A stretch of 64,000 nt of DNA from Mesorhizobium sp. AR02 (lineage in GTDB: Bacteria > Pseudomonadota > Alphaproteobacteria > Rhizobiales > Rhizobiaceae): NCBI RefSeq assembly GCF_024746835.1, contig NZ_CP080531.1, positions 5,166,001 to 5,230,000 of the forward strand, given 5' to 3'. Numbering within the stretch: the first letter of the stretch is position 1; each line of letters opens with the position of its first letter. The position numbers and the translations under genes are program-made. Positions 31,593-40,137 of the stretch are shown in pieces. The notes beneath the pieces were generated by a model. It saw only the letters and a list, made by a program, of their open reading frames with translations, was not told the DNA's origin and did not search any database.

Positions 31593-31714
31593 AGGGCAGT
31601 AGGGCAGTAAGGCAAGTAGGGGAACCAGACGGTTTGCGCGTCGCGGCTCTCTTCTGTTCACCTACTGCCCTACTGCCCTACTGCCCTACTGCCTTACTGC
31701 CCTACTGCCCTCTC
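31593..31714 (+). repeat. Intercistronic inverted array of 8-bp repeats
   Basis: The left arm (31593-31622) has units of AGGGCAGT, and the right arm (31661-31708) has six tandem units of CCTACTGC (one with a T). They are complementary and would fold into a long imperfect hairpin in the mRNA between binding protein and permease. Confidence 0.85.
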
Positions 31715-31730
31715 TCAAAGGTGCAACCAA

Positions 31731-32702
31731 ATGTCATTCTGGTCCCGGGTGCAGCGTGCATCCGTCGAACGGCTTCATATCAGGCTGGAATCGCTGCTGG
31801 TGCTGGTGGCGCTCAGCGCCGTCATGGCGGTGCTGTCGCCGTATTTCCTGTCGCTCAGCAACTTCCTCAACATCCTGCTTGCGACCTCAACGATCGGTGT
31901 GCTGGCGATTGCCGCCACCTTCGTCATCGGCTCGGGCGGGCTCGATTTGTCGCTGGGCTCGGTGATGGGACTGTCGGGCGTCGCCGGCGCCTTCGTCGCC
32001 GTCAATCTCGGCTGGTGGTCGCCGCTGGCGGTTGCCGCCTGCATCATCGCCGGCGGCATTGCCGGCTATATCAACGGCCAATTGGTCACCCGCGCCTTCG
32101 TGCCGGCCTTCATCGTCACGCTCGGCATGCTGGGCCTGGCGCGCGGGCTGGCGCTGGTCATCTCGCAGGGCAGGGCGATCTACGGCCTGCCGCCGGAGAT
32201 CGTCTATATCGGCCAGGGCCGCCCCTTCGGTGTGCCGATGCCGGTCATCCTTTTGGTGCTGACCGCCATCGTCGCGCATTGCCTGCTTGCCTACACCCGC
32301 TTTGGCCGCCACACGCTGGCGCTTGGCGACAGCGAGGGCGCGGCGCGCGCCGCCGGCATCCGCGTCGAGCATCACCGCCGCATCATCTACACGCTGTCGG
32401 GCGCGCTCGCCGGCCTGGCCGGCCTGTTGTTCACCGCCCGCGTCAATGCCGGCGACCCGACCGCCGGCATCAATTATGAGCTCACCGCCATCACCGCGGC
32501 GATCATCGGCGGCACCAATCTGTTCGGCGGCCGCGCCTCGATCCTCGGCACCATGATCGGCGCGCTGATCATGGGCGTGCTGCAGAACGGGCTGACGCTG
32601 CTTGCCGTGCAATCCTACTACCAGCAGATGGCGATCGGCGCGGTGCTGATCCTGGCGGTGTTCATCGACCAGTACCAGGTGCGCAAGGAGTCACGCGTAT
32701 GA
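31731..32702 (+). CDS. ABC transporter permease, ribose family
   Basis: 323 residues, about ten membrane helices. The family motif after helix two is GSGGLDLSLGSVMGLSGVAG, and the C-terminal pattern is GTMIGALIMGVLQNGLTLLA. It overlaps the ATPase gene by ATGA at 32699. It works with the binding protein at 30594 and the ATPase at 32699. Confidence 0.92.
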   Translation: MSFWSRVQRASVERLHIRLESLLVLVALSAVMAVLSPYFLSLSNFLNILLATSTIGVLAIAATFVIGSGGLDLSLGSVMGLSGVAGAFVAVNLGWWSPLAVAACIIAGGIAGYINGQLVTRAFVPAFIVTLGMLGLARGLALVISQGRAIYGLPPEIVYIGQGRPFGVPMPVILLVLTAIVAHCLLAYTRFGRHTLALGDSEGAARAAGIRVEHHRRIIYTLSGALAGLAGLLFTARVNAGDPTAGINYELTAITAAIIGGTNLFGGRASILGTMIGALIMGVLQNGLTLLAVQSYYQQMAIGAVLILAVFIDQYQVRKESRV

Positions 32703-33475
32703 CCCTCCTTACCCTGCAAGGCATCCGCAAGAGCTTTGGCGCGGTCGACGTGCTGCATGGCGTCGACCTCAGTGTCGAGGCCGGCGAAGTGATCGGTCTG
32801 GTCGGCGACAATGGCGCCGGCAAGTCGACGCTGATGAAGACCATCACCGGCATTTACCGCGCCGATTCCGGCTCCATCCAGCTCGACGGCAGGGACATCC
32901 TGCCGCTCGATCCTGGCCAGCGGCGCCAGCTCGGCATCGAGATGATCTACCAGGACCTGTCGCTGGCCAAGCAGCAGGATGTCGCCGCCAACATCTTCCT
33001 CGGCCGCGAGCCGGTGAAGAAGCTGTTCGGCCTGATCCCGGGCTTCGTCGACAAGGCCGAGATGGACCGCCAGGCGGCGAAGATGATCGAGCGGCTCGGC
33101 GCGCATCTGCCGTCGATCAACCGCTCGGTCGGCTCGTTCTCGGGCGGCCAGCAGCAGACGGTGGCGATTGCGCGCGCGCTCACCTTCAACCCCAAGCTGG
33201 TCATCATGGACGAGCCGACGGCGGCGCTCGCCGTGCGTGAGGTGCAGAGCGTGCTCGACCTCATCCGCCGGCTGAAATCGGAAGGCATCGCCGTCATCCT
33301 GATCTCGCATCGGCTGAACGACGTGCTGGCGGTCACCGACCGCATCGTCGTGCTGCGCCACGGCCGCGCCGAGGCCAATCTGGTCACGGCCAAAACCAAC
33401 ATGAACGAAGTCGTCGGCCGCATCGTCGGCGGCGGCGACACCAGCGCCGCGGCGGCGCACGAACAGAGAGGCTGA
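32699..33475 (+). CDS. ABC transporter ATP-binding protein (single domain, sugar type)
   Basis: 258 residues. Walker A GDNGAGKSTLMK, signature FSGGQQQTVAIARAL, Walker B KLVIMDEPTAALAV, and H-loop LISHRLNDV. One ATPase domain, as in the ATPase at 18526. It ends three bases before the epimerase gene. Confidence 0.92.
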   Translation: MTLLTLQGIRKSFGAVDVLHGVDLSVEAGEVIGLVGDNGAGKSTLMKTITGIYRADSGSIQLDGRDILPLDPGQRRQLGIEMIYQDLSLAKQQDVAANIFLGREPVKKLFGLIPGFVDKAEMDRQAAKMIERLGAHLPSINRSVGSFSGGQQQTVAIARALTFNPKLVIMDEPTAALAVREVQSVLDLIRRLKSEGIAVILISHRLNDVLAVTDRIVVLRHGRAEANLVTAKTNMNEVVGRIVGGGDTSAAAAHEQRG

Positions 33476-33478
33476 ACG

Positions 33479-34333
33479 ATGAATGTTTTTGGACTGCACA
33501 CTTTCGCCATCGCCCCGGTCTGGGACCTCGACCTGATCGAGCCGCAGATGGAGCGGCTGAAGGGGCTCGGCATCGGCCTGCTCGAAATCCCGCTGCTGCG
33601 CCCCGAGGAGATCGACACTCTGCGCACGCGCGCCTTCGCCGAACGCTGGAATGTCGAGCTTATTCCGTCGCTTGGCCTGCCGGCCTCACTTGACGTGGTG
33701 GCTAGGCCGGACGAGGCGCTGGCCTTCCTCGAACCGGCCTTTGGCGTCTGCGAAGCGGTGGGCAGTAAAGCCCTGGGCGGGGTCACCTATGGCACGATCG
33801 GAAAGACGTCCGGACGCGCGCCAACCGAACAAGAAATCGACGGCATGTGCCGCTTCCTGGTGCGCGCGGCCAAGGCCGCCAAGGCGCATGGGCTGAAGCT
33901 CGGCATCGAGCCCTGCAACCGCTACGAGACGCATCTGATCAACCGCGGCATCGATGCGACCAAAATCATCGAGCGCGTCGGCGCCGACAACATCTTCATC
34001 CATCTCGACACCTATCACATGCATATCGAAGAGGAGAGTTTCGACGCCGGCTTCAAGGCGGCGGCCCCCTATCTCGGCTATGTCCATGTCTCGGAAGCCA
34101 ATCGCGGCGTACCGGGGCGCGGCATGCTCAACTGGGCGGCCTGCATGAAGGCGATAGCAGACATCGGCTACACCGGCGCCATCACGCTCGAAAGCATGAA
34201 CCATGTCGATGTCGACATCGCCGGCGGGCTGGCCGTGTGGCGGCCGGTGGCGGAGAACCCCGACGATGTGATCGGTGTCGGGTTGCCGTTCCTGCGCGAG
34301 GAGGCGAGGAAGGCGGGGCTGCAATTGGGGTGA
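33479..34333 (+). CDS. Ketose 3-epimerase (D-tagatose/D-psicose 3-epimerase family)
   Basis: 284 residues. The four metal/catalytic residues of the family are in place: Glu in LGIEPCNRYETHLIN, Asp in IHLDTYHMHIEE, His in VHVSEANRGVPGRG and Glu in ITLESMNH. The family interconverts ketohexose C-3 epimers using a divalent metal in a TIM barrel. The link to a D-allose-like binding protein suggests a D-allose/D-psicose to D-fructose route, with the missing isomerase encoded elsewhere (inference). Confidence 0.9.
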   Translation: MNVFGLHTFAIAPVWDLDLIEPQMERLKGLGIGLLEIPLLRPEEIDTLRTRAFAERWNVELIPSLGLPASLDVVARPDEALAFLEPAFGVCEAVGSKALGGVTYGTIGKTSGRAPTEQEIDGMCRFLVRAAKAAKAHGLKLGIEPCNRYETHLINRGIDATKIIERVGADNIFIHLDTYHMHIEEESFDAGFKAAAPYLGYVHVSEANRGVPGRGMLNWAACMKAIADIGYTGAITLESMNHVDVDIAGGLAVWRPVAENPDDVIGVGLPFLREEARKAGLQLG

Positions 34334-34346
34334 GGGGGCAGGACTT

Positions 34347-34530
34347 GGGTTCCTCGCCCCCGCAAAGCGGGGGAGAGGTGGCCGCGAAGCGGCCGGAGAG
34401 GGGGCTTCGTAGGGCGCCTGCTTAAAAGGTCGGATTGGGTAGCTTCATTGGCAACGTCTGCGCCATTCCCCCTCTCCGTCTCGGCTTCGCCGAGCCACCT
34501 CTCCCCCATTCCATGGGGGCGAGGAACCTA
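34347..34530. repeat. Long inverted repeat family P1, copy 1
   Basis: The left arm GGTTCCTCGCCCCCGC and GGGGGAGAGGTGGC are mirrored on the right by GCCACCTCTCCCCC and GGGGGCGAGGAACC, with CCCCCTCTCCGTCTCGGCTT between. A second copy lies at 57195-57383. No gene is seen in 34334-34631. Confidence 0.85.
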
Positions 34531-34631
34531 AATCCTGCGAGGCCGGCATCCCGAGGCAAGTGCTGGCACAATTGACACTGGGCGGCGAATTGCTTCTTCT
34601 GGCGCGGTATCCAACGGGAGGGCATTAACCG

Positions 34632-34730
34632 GTGAAAAAATACGAGAAGCCAAGCTGGCAGAAGCGTGAACGGCTTTCGGCCGTCACGGCCCAGGCAATC
34701 CCTTCGTCAGGTTCGCCGCCGCCGCCCTGA
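34632..34730 (+). CDS. Putative lasso-leader RiPP precursor 4 (32 residues)
   Basis: GTG start at 34632, ten bases after GGGAGGG; TGA 34728-34730. The leader KKYEKPSWQKRERLSAVTA keeps the shared YxKP and LSAVTA core, one residue shorter than the others. The tail is QAIPSSGSPPPP, proline-rich and without cysteine. It stands alone with its own terminator, downstream of the epimerase and convergent with the FAD oxidoreductase gene. Confidence 0.65.
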   Translation: MKKYEKPSWQKRERLSAVTAQAIPSSGSPPPP

Positions 34731-34762
34731 ACGGTCTGGCGCATTCGCCTGAAGACATACGA

Positions 34763-34795
34763 GGCGCGATCGGTTGATCGCGCCTTTTGCTTTTT
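34763..34795 (+). terminator. Rho-independent terminator of RiPP precursor 4
   Basis: Perfect 9-bp stem GGCGCGATC / GATCGCGCC with a GGTT loop, followed by TTTTGCTTTTT. Confidence 0.88.
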
Positions 34796-34920
34796 GGGGA
34801 TGACACCCCGCATCTGCCGTTGCTCCCCCGAAATCCCAAGGCGGGCGCTTCCCTTCTCCCCGGGGAAAGGAGAAGGGAAGACGCCTCTGCCTTCGATGGC
34901 GGGGGAGAGTGGGAGGGCCC

Positions 34921-36105
34921 TCACGCCATACCGGGCTCCCGCCGCAGTCCCAAATGGCGCACCTTGCGGCCGATGATCATCAGCTGCCGCGCCGTGTTGT
35001 TGCGCAGGCGCCGCACGCGCCATTCCAGTCCGGTTTCGGTGGTGATCTGCTTGGCGTAGATGCTCACACGCATGCCTTCCTCATCCGAAGCCACCTTGAT
35101 CGGGTCGTCGTAGAAGGCGTTGATCTTGTCTGCCGTCATCCCTGGCGTTTCGAGCCATTGCGGGATGTGGACCGTGCAGAGCTGATGGATATCGGTCATC
35201 ACCCGGCCGATGCCGATGCCCGGTGTCGGGCATGTCGTCCAGAACGCGTCACCGACGAAGACGACGCCGTCGCGGCGATGGCCTTGCGTTTTGGTCAGAC
35301 TGACCTGCCTGACGTCGACGGGACCTGTCACTTCGAAATTGCCGCACTGCGCCGCGATCTCGGGCATCAGTTCACAAAGCATCTTCTGCGGCGCCTCGCG
35401 AAACGCCTTCGTCCAGGATTCGGCCAGGTTGCGATAAAGGAATACGTTCGCCCGCATCTTGTTGCCGATGGGGAAGACGCTGATGTAAGCGATGCGCTCC
35501 GCGGCCCGCTTGCCGTAGGAGGTGACGGCCTGATAGGGGCATTCCTTCGGCGATATTGCGAGGTCGAACCCCATTGCCATCGAATGCGCCTTTGACAGCT
35601 CGATGCGCTCGACGCCGATGGCGCGCCGCACCGCTTCGCTGTAGCCGGTGGCCACCACCAGCAGGCGCGCGTCGATGACGGCGCCATCGGTGAGCACCAG
35701 GCGCTGCCGGTCCGGTCCGGTCGAGACCTCGGCCACCTTGCCGACCGTCAGCGGCACTTGCGGCGGCAAGGCATCGCGCAGGCCGTTGATCAGCGCGCCA
35801 TAGGAAAATGCGTATTCCCACTTCTTCTCGCGTGCGAACAACTGGCCGAGGCGGAAGACATGAATGTCGGTCATCGGGGTGACGAGACGCTTGAGCGTTG
35901 CATCGAGGCCGAGCTTCTCGAACAGCCGCATCTGGTCCATGCCGATCTTCTCGGCTCGGAACTCGTCGTGATGGACGCGGTGCGGATCGATCAGCGCCAC
36001 CTTGCGGCCGGCGTTTCCCAACACCGTTGCCAGGGTGGTGCCGGCCATTCCGGCGCCAATGATGGCCACGTCTACTTCGGCCGGGCCAGCCGCGGCGGTC
36101 GTCAT
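34921..36105 (-). CDS. FAD-dependent monooxygenase-type oxidoreductase
   Basis: 394 residues. The FAD motif AIIGAGMAGTTLATVLGNAG lies near residues 14-33, the DG motif is in VVATGYSEAV, and the second FAD motif GVVFVGDAFWTTCPTPGIGI is near 290. The fold is that of p-hydroxybenzoate hydroxylase-like enzymes. The neighbours are RiPP precursor 4 (convergent) and the exopolysaccharide cluster. Substrate is unknown; a role in tailoring a small molecule is possible but not shown. Confidence 0.8.
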   Translation of the reverse strand: MTTAAAGPAEVDVAIIGAGMAGTTLATVLGNAGRKVALIDPHRVHHDEFRAEKIGMDQMRLFEKLGLDATLKRLVTPMTDIHVFRLGQLFAREKKWEYAFSYGALINGLRDALPPQVPLTVGKVAEVSTGPDRQRLVLTDGAVIDARLLVVATGYSEAVRRAIGVERIELSKAHSMAMGFDLAISPKECPYQAVTSYGKRAAERIAYISVFPIGNKMRANVFLYRNLAESWTKAFREAPQKMLCELMPEIAAQCGNFEVTGPVDVRQVSLTKTQGHRRDGVVFVGDAFWTTCPTPGIGIGRVMTDIHQLCTVHIPQWLETPGMTADKINAFYDDPIKVASDEEGMRVSIYAKQITTETGLEWRVRRLRNNTARQLMIIGRKVRHLGLRREPGMA

Positions 36106-36224
36106 TTATCTACCCTTTCTGCTGGTCATTGTTTCTCTCCACAATCTGTAGTGGAAAATATCTTCCAGCCACTTATCAACCTCAAGCAACCCATGCGCGT
36201 ACCCGGTAGTAACACTTGTTTACC

Positions 36225-37724
36225 TTAACGCCGGGCCCGTTGTTTCCAGCGCGGCGCGATCGCCGAGCCATCGATGAATTCCAGGCCGCCCGCCTCGTTG
36301 AGCGTGTGCAGCTTGCGCCCATTCCATAGCGCGCCAGGAGTTAAAATGGTCTCGACGGACTGCTCCATGCCGTTCAAATCAAGGTGAGCGACGCGTGCGA
36401 TGCCAAGGGCGGCGCCATAACTCCTGCGGCAATCCTGCACCGGACGCAGCAGCTCGTTGCCGCGCTTGACCATGCGGCCGGCCGGCCGCGCCGAGGCGAT
36501 GTCGATCAGCACGGGATTCTTGGGATGCGGCGTCCACGGCCCGCGAAAATCCGGCGCCGACCACAGATGCAGCGCGTCGGAGAAAGCGCCGCCGCCGTCG
36601 CGGACAGTGGCGAACAGCCACCAGCGTCCGCCATGCTCGACCAGCGTGGCGTCGCTGGCGACGATGTTAGACAGCAGCGTTGCTTCCTTGACCCAGCCGC
36701 CGGGGAAGGCGGTGGCGCGGTAGAGGTCGACCGTGCCGTTGGCGCAGCTCTCCGGCACCATCCAGACCTCGCCATCGCGCTCGAAGACGAAGGGGTAGGA
36801 GAGGTGGTAGGGCAGGTCGAGCACCGGCTCGGGACGTCCGATCGGCCCCGATGGGCCGAAAGGCACGGCGGAGATGATGGCGCGGCCCAGACGGTGGATA
36901 TAGTCCTCGACGAACAGGGTCACTTTCCCCTGGTACAGGATCGGGAACGGATCGGCGTAGAAGCGGCTGCCGTCGTCGGGCAGCACCTGCCAGCCCGTCG
37001 CCGGATGGGCGCGCAGGTCGAACAGATCGCGGCCATTGGTCTGGCGCCAGCCGACCTTCCAGTGCGGGGCGTTGTAGCAGAGGTGGTAGATTTTCTGGAC
37101 GATGCGCCGCGCCAGCGCCTTGCCCGCCCTGACGCCAAGCTTGGCGGGCGAAGGTATCGCCGGCGGGGCACCGGCTTGCGCCGGCTCGGGCAGCACGGGC
37201 AGGGCCCGCGCCGCGCCGGTCATTGCGGCGAGGATCAGGCTTGCCGTGCGCGCCAACATGTCCTGGAAGGAGGCAAGCGCGATGCCGCCATATTCGGTGC
37301 CCAGGCGTCCTTCGGCGACAGTGGCGCCGTTTTCCTCGATGCGGGCAATCGGCGTGCGGCCGTCGAGGATCAGCGCCAGCAGAGCCGCTTCGCCGGCGGC
37401 GCCGTCATAGGTGACGCGCCAGACCCGCGTTCCTTCCAGGCTCACGTCGCCGCAGAGGTCGATCACCAGATCAGGAGAGGCGGGCGGCTGGGTGCGATAT
37501 GGGGCGAGCGCCGACAGCGGCAGGCGCTTGGCAAGTCCGTCCGCCGGCAGGCCATGGAGGACCGTTTCGAGCTGGAACAAAGCCGCGGCACTGCCTGGAA
37601 TGCCGCCCCCGGCCGGCCTGGCGTCGACGCAAGGCTCGACATGCGCGAGTGCGCCCAGCCGCTGCAGCAGCAACAGGTGAAAAGCACGGACGCACTCGCT
37701 GTCCAGGCGCAGGCTCACTTGCAT
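36225..37724 (-). CDS. GINT1-like protein of the exopolysaccharide cluster
   Basis: 499 residues. The C-terminal two thirds (SRFYADPFPILYQGKVTLFV, then LSYPFVFERDGEVWMVPESC and ASDATLVEHGGRWWLFATVR) is a five-bladed beta-propeller repeat like the N-terminal domain of glucosamine inositolphosphorylceramide transferases and GH43-like proteins. The N-terminal 190 residues resemble a formyltransferase-like segment. It is divergent from the Wzz-like gene. Such proteins recur in rhizobial polysaccharide clusters, probably as glycosyl-modifying enzymes; the reaction here is unknown. Confidence 0.7.
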   Translation of the reverse strand: MQVSLRLDSECVRAFHLLLLQRLGALAHVEPCVDARPAGGGIPGSAAALFQLETVLHGLPADGLAKRLPLSALAPYRTQPPASPDLVIDLCGDVSLEGTRVWRVTYDGAAGEAALLALILDGRTPIARIEENGATVAEGRLGTEYGGIALASFQDMLARTASLILAAMTGAARALPVLPEPAQAGAPPAIPSPAKLGVRAGKALARRIVQKIYHLCYNAPHWKVGWRQTNGRDLFDLRAHPATGWQVLPDDGSRFYADPFPILYQGKVTLFVEDYIHRLGRAIISAVPFGPSGPIGRPEPVLDLPYHLSYPFVFERDGEVWMVPESCANGTVDLYRATAFPGGWVKEATLLSNIVASDATLVEHGGRWWLFATVRDGGGAFSDALHLWSAPDFRGPWTPHPKNPVLIDIASARPAGRMVKRGNELLRPVQDCRRSYGAALGIARVAHLDLNGMEQSVETILTPGALWNGRKLHTLNEAGGLEFIDGSAIAPRWKQRARR

Positions 37725-37976
37725 GTCGCACCCCTAGCGTTTTGATGTTCGGTATCTGGCCGGTGTTCGAAAATTGGGCAGGGGAGATGGTCGCACGGAT
37801 GGGCCGGAGTGAAGTGCTGCCCCATTTCCATACGTCTCCTGCTCGCCCGCGCCAGTGTTGACACGCTCGTGCCTTTATTAGGCAAACTCCGTGCCAAAAA
37901 TCAGAAGAGCTCTCAACATAATTAACAGTGTTTTAACAGTTGAAGGAATAGCTAGGCTGAGGCCGCAATTTAATCT

Positions 37977-40136
37977 TTGCAGGCACATGGAGTGTTGTCG
38001 GAGCGACCTTTGCAATCATCCCTGCTCTCGTTGCCGCAACAAAACGCTCCGGAGGCGATGCAATATGCCCCGGAGCCAGTGCCGACGGCGTCCTATGTAT
38101 CCTCGACCGTCGAGCTGGGTGACCTGAAGCGCATATTGGTGCGCCGCCGTTTCCTTATCCTCGCCACCGCCGCGCTGCTGACCCTTGCGACGCTGGCCTA
38201 TGGATTGCTCACGCCGGCGCTTTACAGCTCGGTGGCGGAAATCATCATCGATCCGCAAGACCTGCAGGTGGTCACCAACGACGTCAATCCGAGCCGCGTT
38301 CCGCCCGATGGCGGCATCACCATGGTGGAAAGCCAGGTCAGTGTCGTCCAGTCGACCGGCGTGCTGCTCAAGGCCATCCAGGCAACCAACCTGACCGAGG
38401 ATCCGGAATTCAACGGGCAGGGCGGGTTGGTGAGCCGTTTGCTCGGCGGCGTGCTGGGCTCGGGGGCGGCCGAAACCGACAGTACGGGCAAGACGCTCGA
38501 TGCGCTGCGCCGGCGGCTGGCGGTGAAGCGGGCCGACAAGGTGCTGGTCCTCGACGTGATCGTCACCGCCAAGAGCGCCGACAAGGCGGCGAAGCTGGCC
38601 CAGGCCGTCGCAGAGGCCTACCTGGCCGACCAGGCGAGCGCGCGCGCGAAGATGGCCACGGACGCTTCCGATTCCATCACCGCCCGGCTGGACGAGCAGC
38701 GCAAGCGCGTGCAGCAGGCCGAGAACGCCGTCGAGGCCTACAAGTCCGCCAACAACATGGTGATGGCGGCGGGCAATCTGGTCAGCGACCAGGAACTGAC
38801 CGAGATCAACACGCAGCTCTCGGCCGCACAGAGCCGCACTGCGACGCTAAAGGCGCAGGTCGACCAATTGCGCCGGTCCGGCGGCGCGCCGGACGCCACC
38901 TCGGAAGCGATGCGTTCGTCGGTGATATCAAGCCTGCGGGCGCAGGAAGCAACGCTTGTCGACCAGGTCTCGCAGCTTGGCACCGAACTCGGGCCGCGCC
39001 ACCCCTCGATGATCGCGGCGCAGCAGCAGCTGCGCGACACGCGCGCGCTCATCGCGCGCGAACTCGGCCGCATCGGCGCCGCCGCCGAAACTGATTATGA
39101 GCGGGCGCTGGCCAACCAGCAGGCACTGGAGGCCAAGGTCGCCGGCATGAAGAGCAAGTCGCTCGACACCGACCAGGCTTCGGTCAAGCTGCGCGAATTG
39201 CAGCGCGATCTCGAGGCGGTGCGCTCCGTCTACGCCACCTATCTGCAGCGGGCGCAGGAAACGCGCGAGCAGATCAATGTCGACAGCACCAATGCGCGCA
39301 TCATCTCCAACGCCATGCCCGCCCTGAAGAAGAGCTGGCCACCTTTGCCGCTGCTGCTTTTTGGCGCCCTCTTCGGTGGGCTGGGGCTGGGCACTGCGCT
39401 CGCGCTGATCGCGGAATATTCCTCGCCGACCGTGCTTTCCAGCGCGCAGATGCAATCGGCCATCGACGCGCCGGTGTTTGGCGTGCTGCCGGCAAAATCA
39501 GCCCGTCGCCGCTGGTGGCCTTTCGGCGCCGCCACCGTGGCAGGGCAGAAGACCGATGCGGTCGCGGGCCTGGCGCTGAGGCGCCTGTTCGCCTCCAGCC
39601 GGCGTCCGCCGAACTGGCCGCTGGTGCCGTCCATACTGCTGACGTCGCCACCCGAGGACGCCGCGCATCGGGGCCGGGTGGCGCGGCTGCTCGCCAATGC
39701 CGCGGCTGCCAGGGGCAGCCGTGTCCTGTTCATCGACACCAATGCAGGCAGCGGCAAGAAGGAGCCGCTGCCCGGCCTCCTCGACGTGCTGCGCGGCGAA
39801 TACGCCTTCGAGGCGCTGAGCCAGTACACGGCCGGCAGCAATGTCGCGGTGCTGGGCAGGGGCCGGCAGACGGCCGTCTTCTCCGAGGCGCAGGGCGTCT
39901 ATTTCACGCAGCATATGCTGGCCCAGGCGGGCCGCAACTTCGACCTCGTCGTCGTCGACGGCGGCGCGCTGGCCGACAATCTCAACGCCTCGCCGCTGGT
40001 CGCCATGGTCGACGAGATCGTCATGGTCGCCACGCTCAACTCGACGCCGATGCGCGATGTCACGGCGGCCTCGCAGGCCATTTCCGTCATGGGGCGGTTG
40101 CCGACCGGCGCCTTGCTGGTCGACGAGGCGGCCTGA
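37977..40136 (+). CDS. Wzz/ExoP-type polysaccharide co-polymerase with degenerate kinase domain
   Basis: 719 residues if the TTG at 37977 is used; ATG 38058 is an alternative. Wzz domain: first membrane helix at about 62-80 (FLILATAALLTLATLAYGLL), a long coiled coil (about 240-440) and a second helix preceded by KKSWPPLPLLLFGALFG. The C-terminal 190 residues resemble a BY-type tyrosine kinase fold (ILLTSPPEDAAHRGRVARLL, then SRVLFIDTNAGSG) but the P-loop GKST is absent, so it should not phosphorylate. It controls chain length and export of the exopolysaccharide with the polymerase that starts 2 bp downstream. Confidence 0.88.
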   Translation: MQAHGVLSERPLQSSLLSLPQQNAPEAMQYAPEPVPTASYVSSTVELGDLKRILVRRRFLILATAALLTLATLAYGLLTPALYSSVAEIIIDPQDLQVVTNDVNPSRVPPDGGITMVESQVSVVQSTGVLLKAIQATNLTEDPEFNGQGGLVSRLLGGVLGSGAAETDSTGKTLDALRRRLAVKRADKVLVLDVIVTAKSADKAAKLAQAVAEAYLADQASARAKMATDASDSITARLDEQRKRVQQAENAVEAYKSANNMVMAAGNLVSDQELTEINTQLSAAQSRTATLKAQVDQLRRSGGAPDATSEAMRSSVISSLRAQEATLVDQVSQLGTELGPRHPSMIAAQQQLRDTRALIARELGRIGAAAETDYERALANQQALEAKVAGMKSKSLDTDQASVKLRELQRDLEAVRSVYATYLQRAQETREQINVDSTNARIISNAMPALKKSWPPLPLLLFGALFGGLGLGTALALIAEYSSPTVLSSAQMQSAIDAPVFGVLPAKSARRRWWPFGAATVAGQKTDAVAGLALRRLFASSRRPPNWPLVPSILLTSPPEDAAHRGRVARLLANAAAARGSRVLFIDTNAGSGKKEPLPGLLDVLRGEYAFEALSQYTAGSNVAVLGRGRQTAVFSEAQGVYFTQHMLAQAGRNFDLVVVDGGALADNLNASPLVAMVDEIVMVATLNSTPMRDVTAASQAISVMGRLPTGALLVDEAA

Positions 40137-40137
40137 C

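Noticed and set aside
31661..31708. CRISPR or VNTR locus in the 8-bp repeats
   Set aside because: Units are too short and have no spacers; the complementary left arm fits an mRNA hairpin better.
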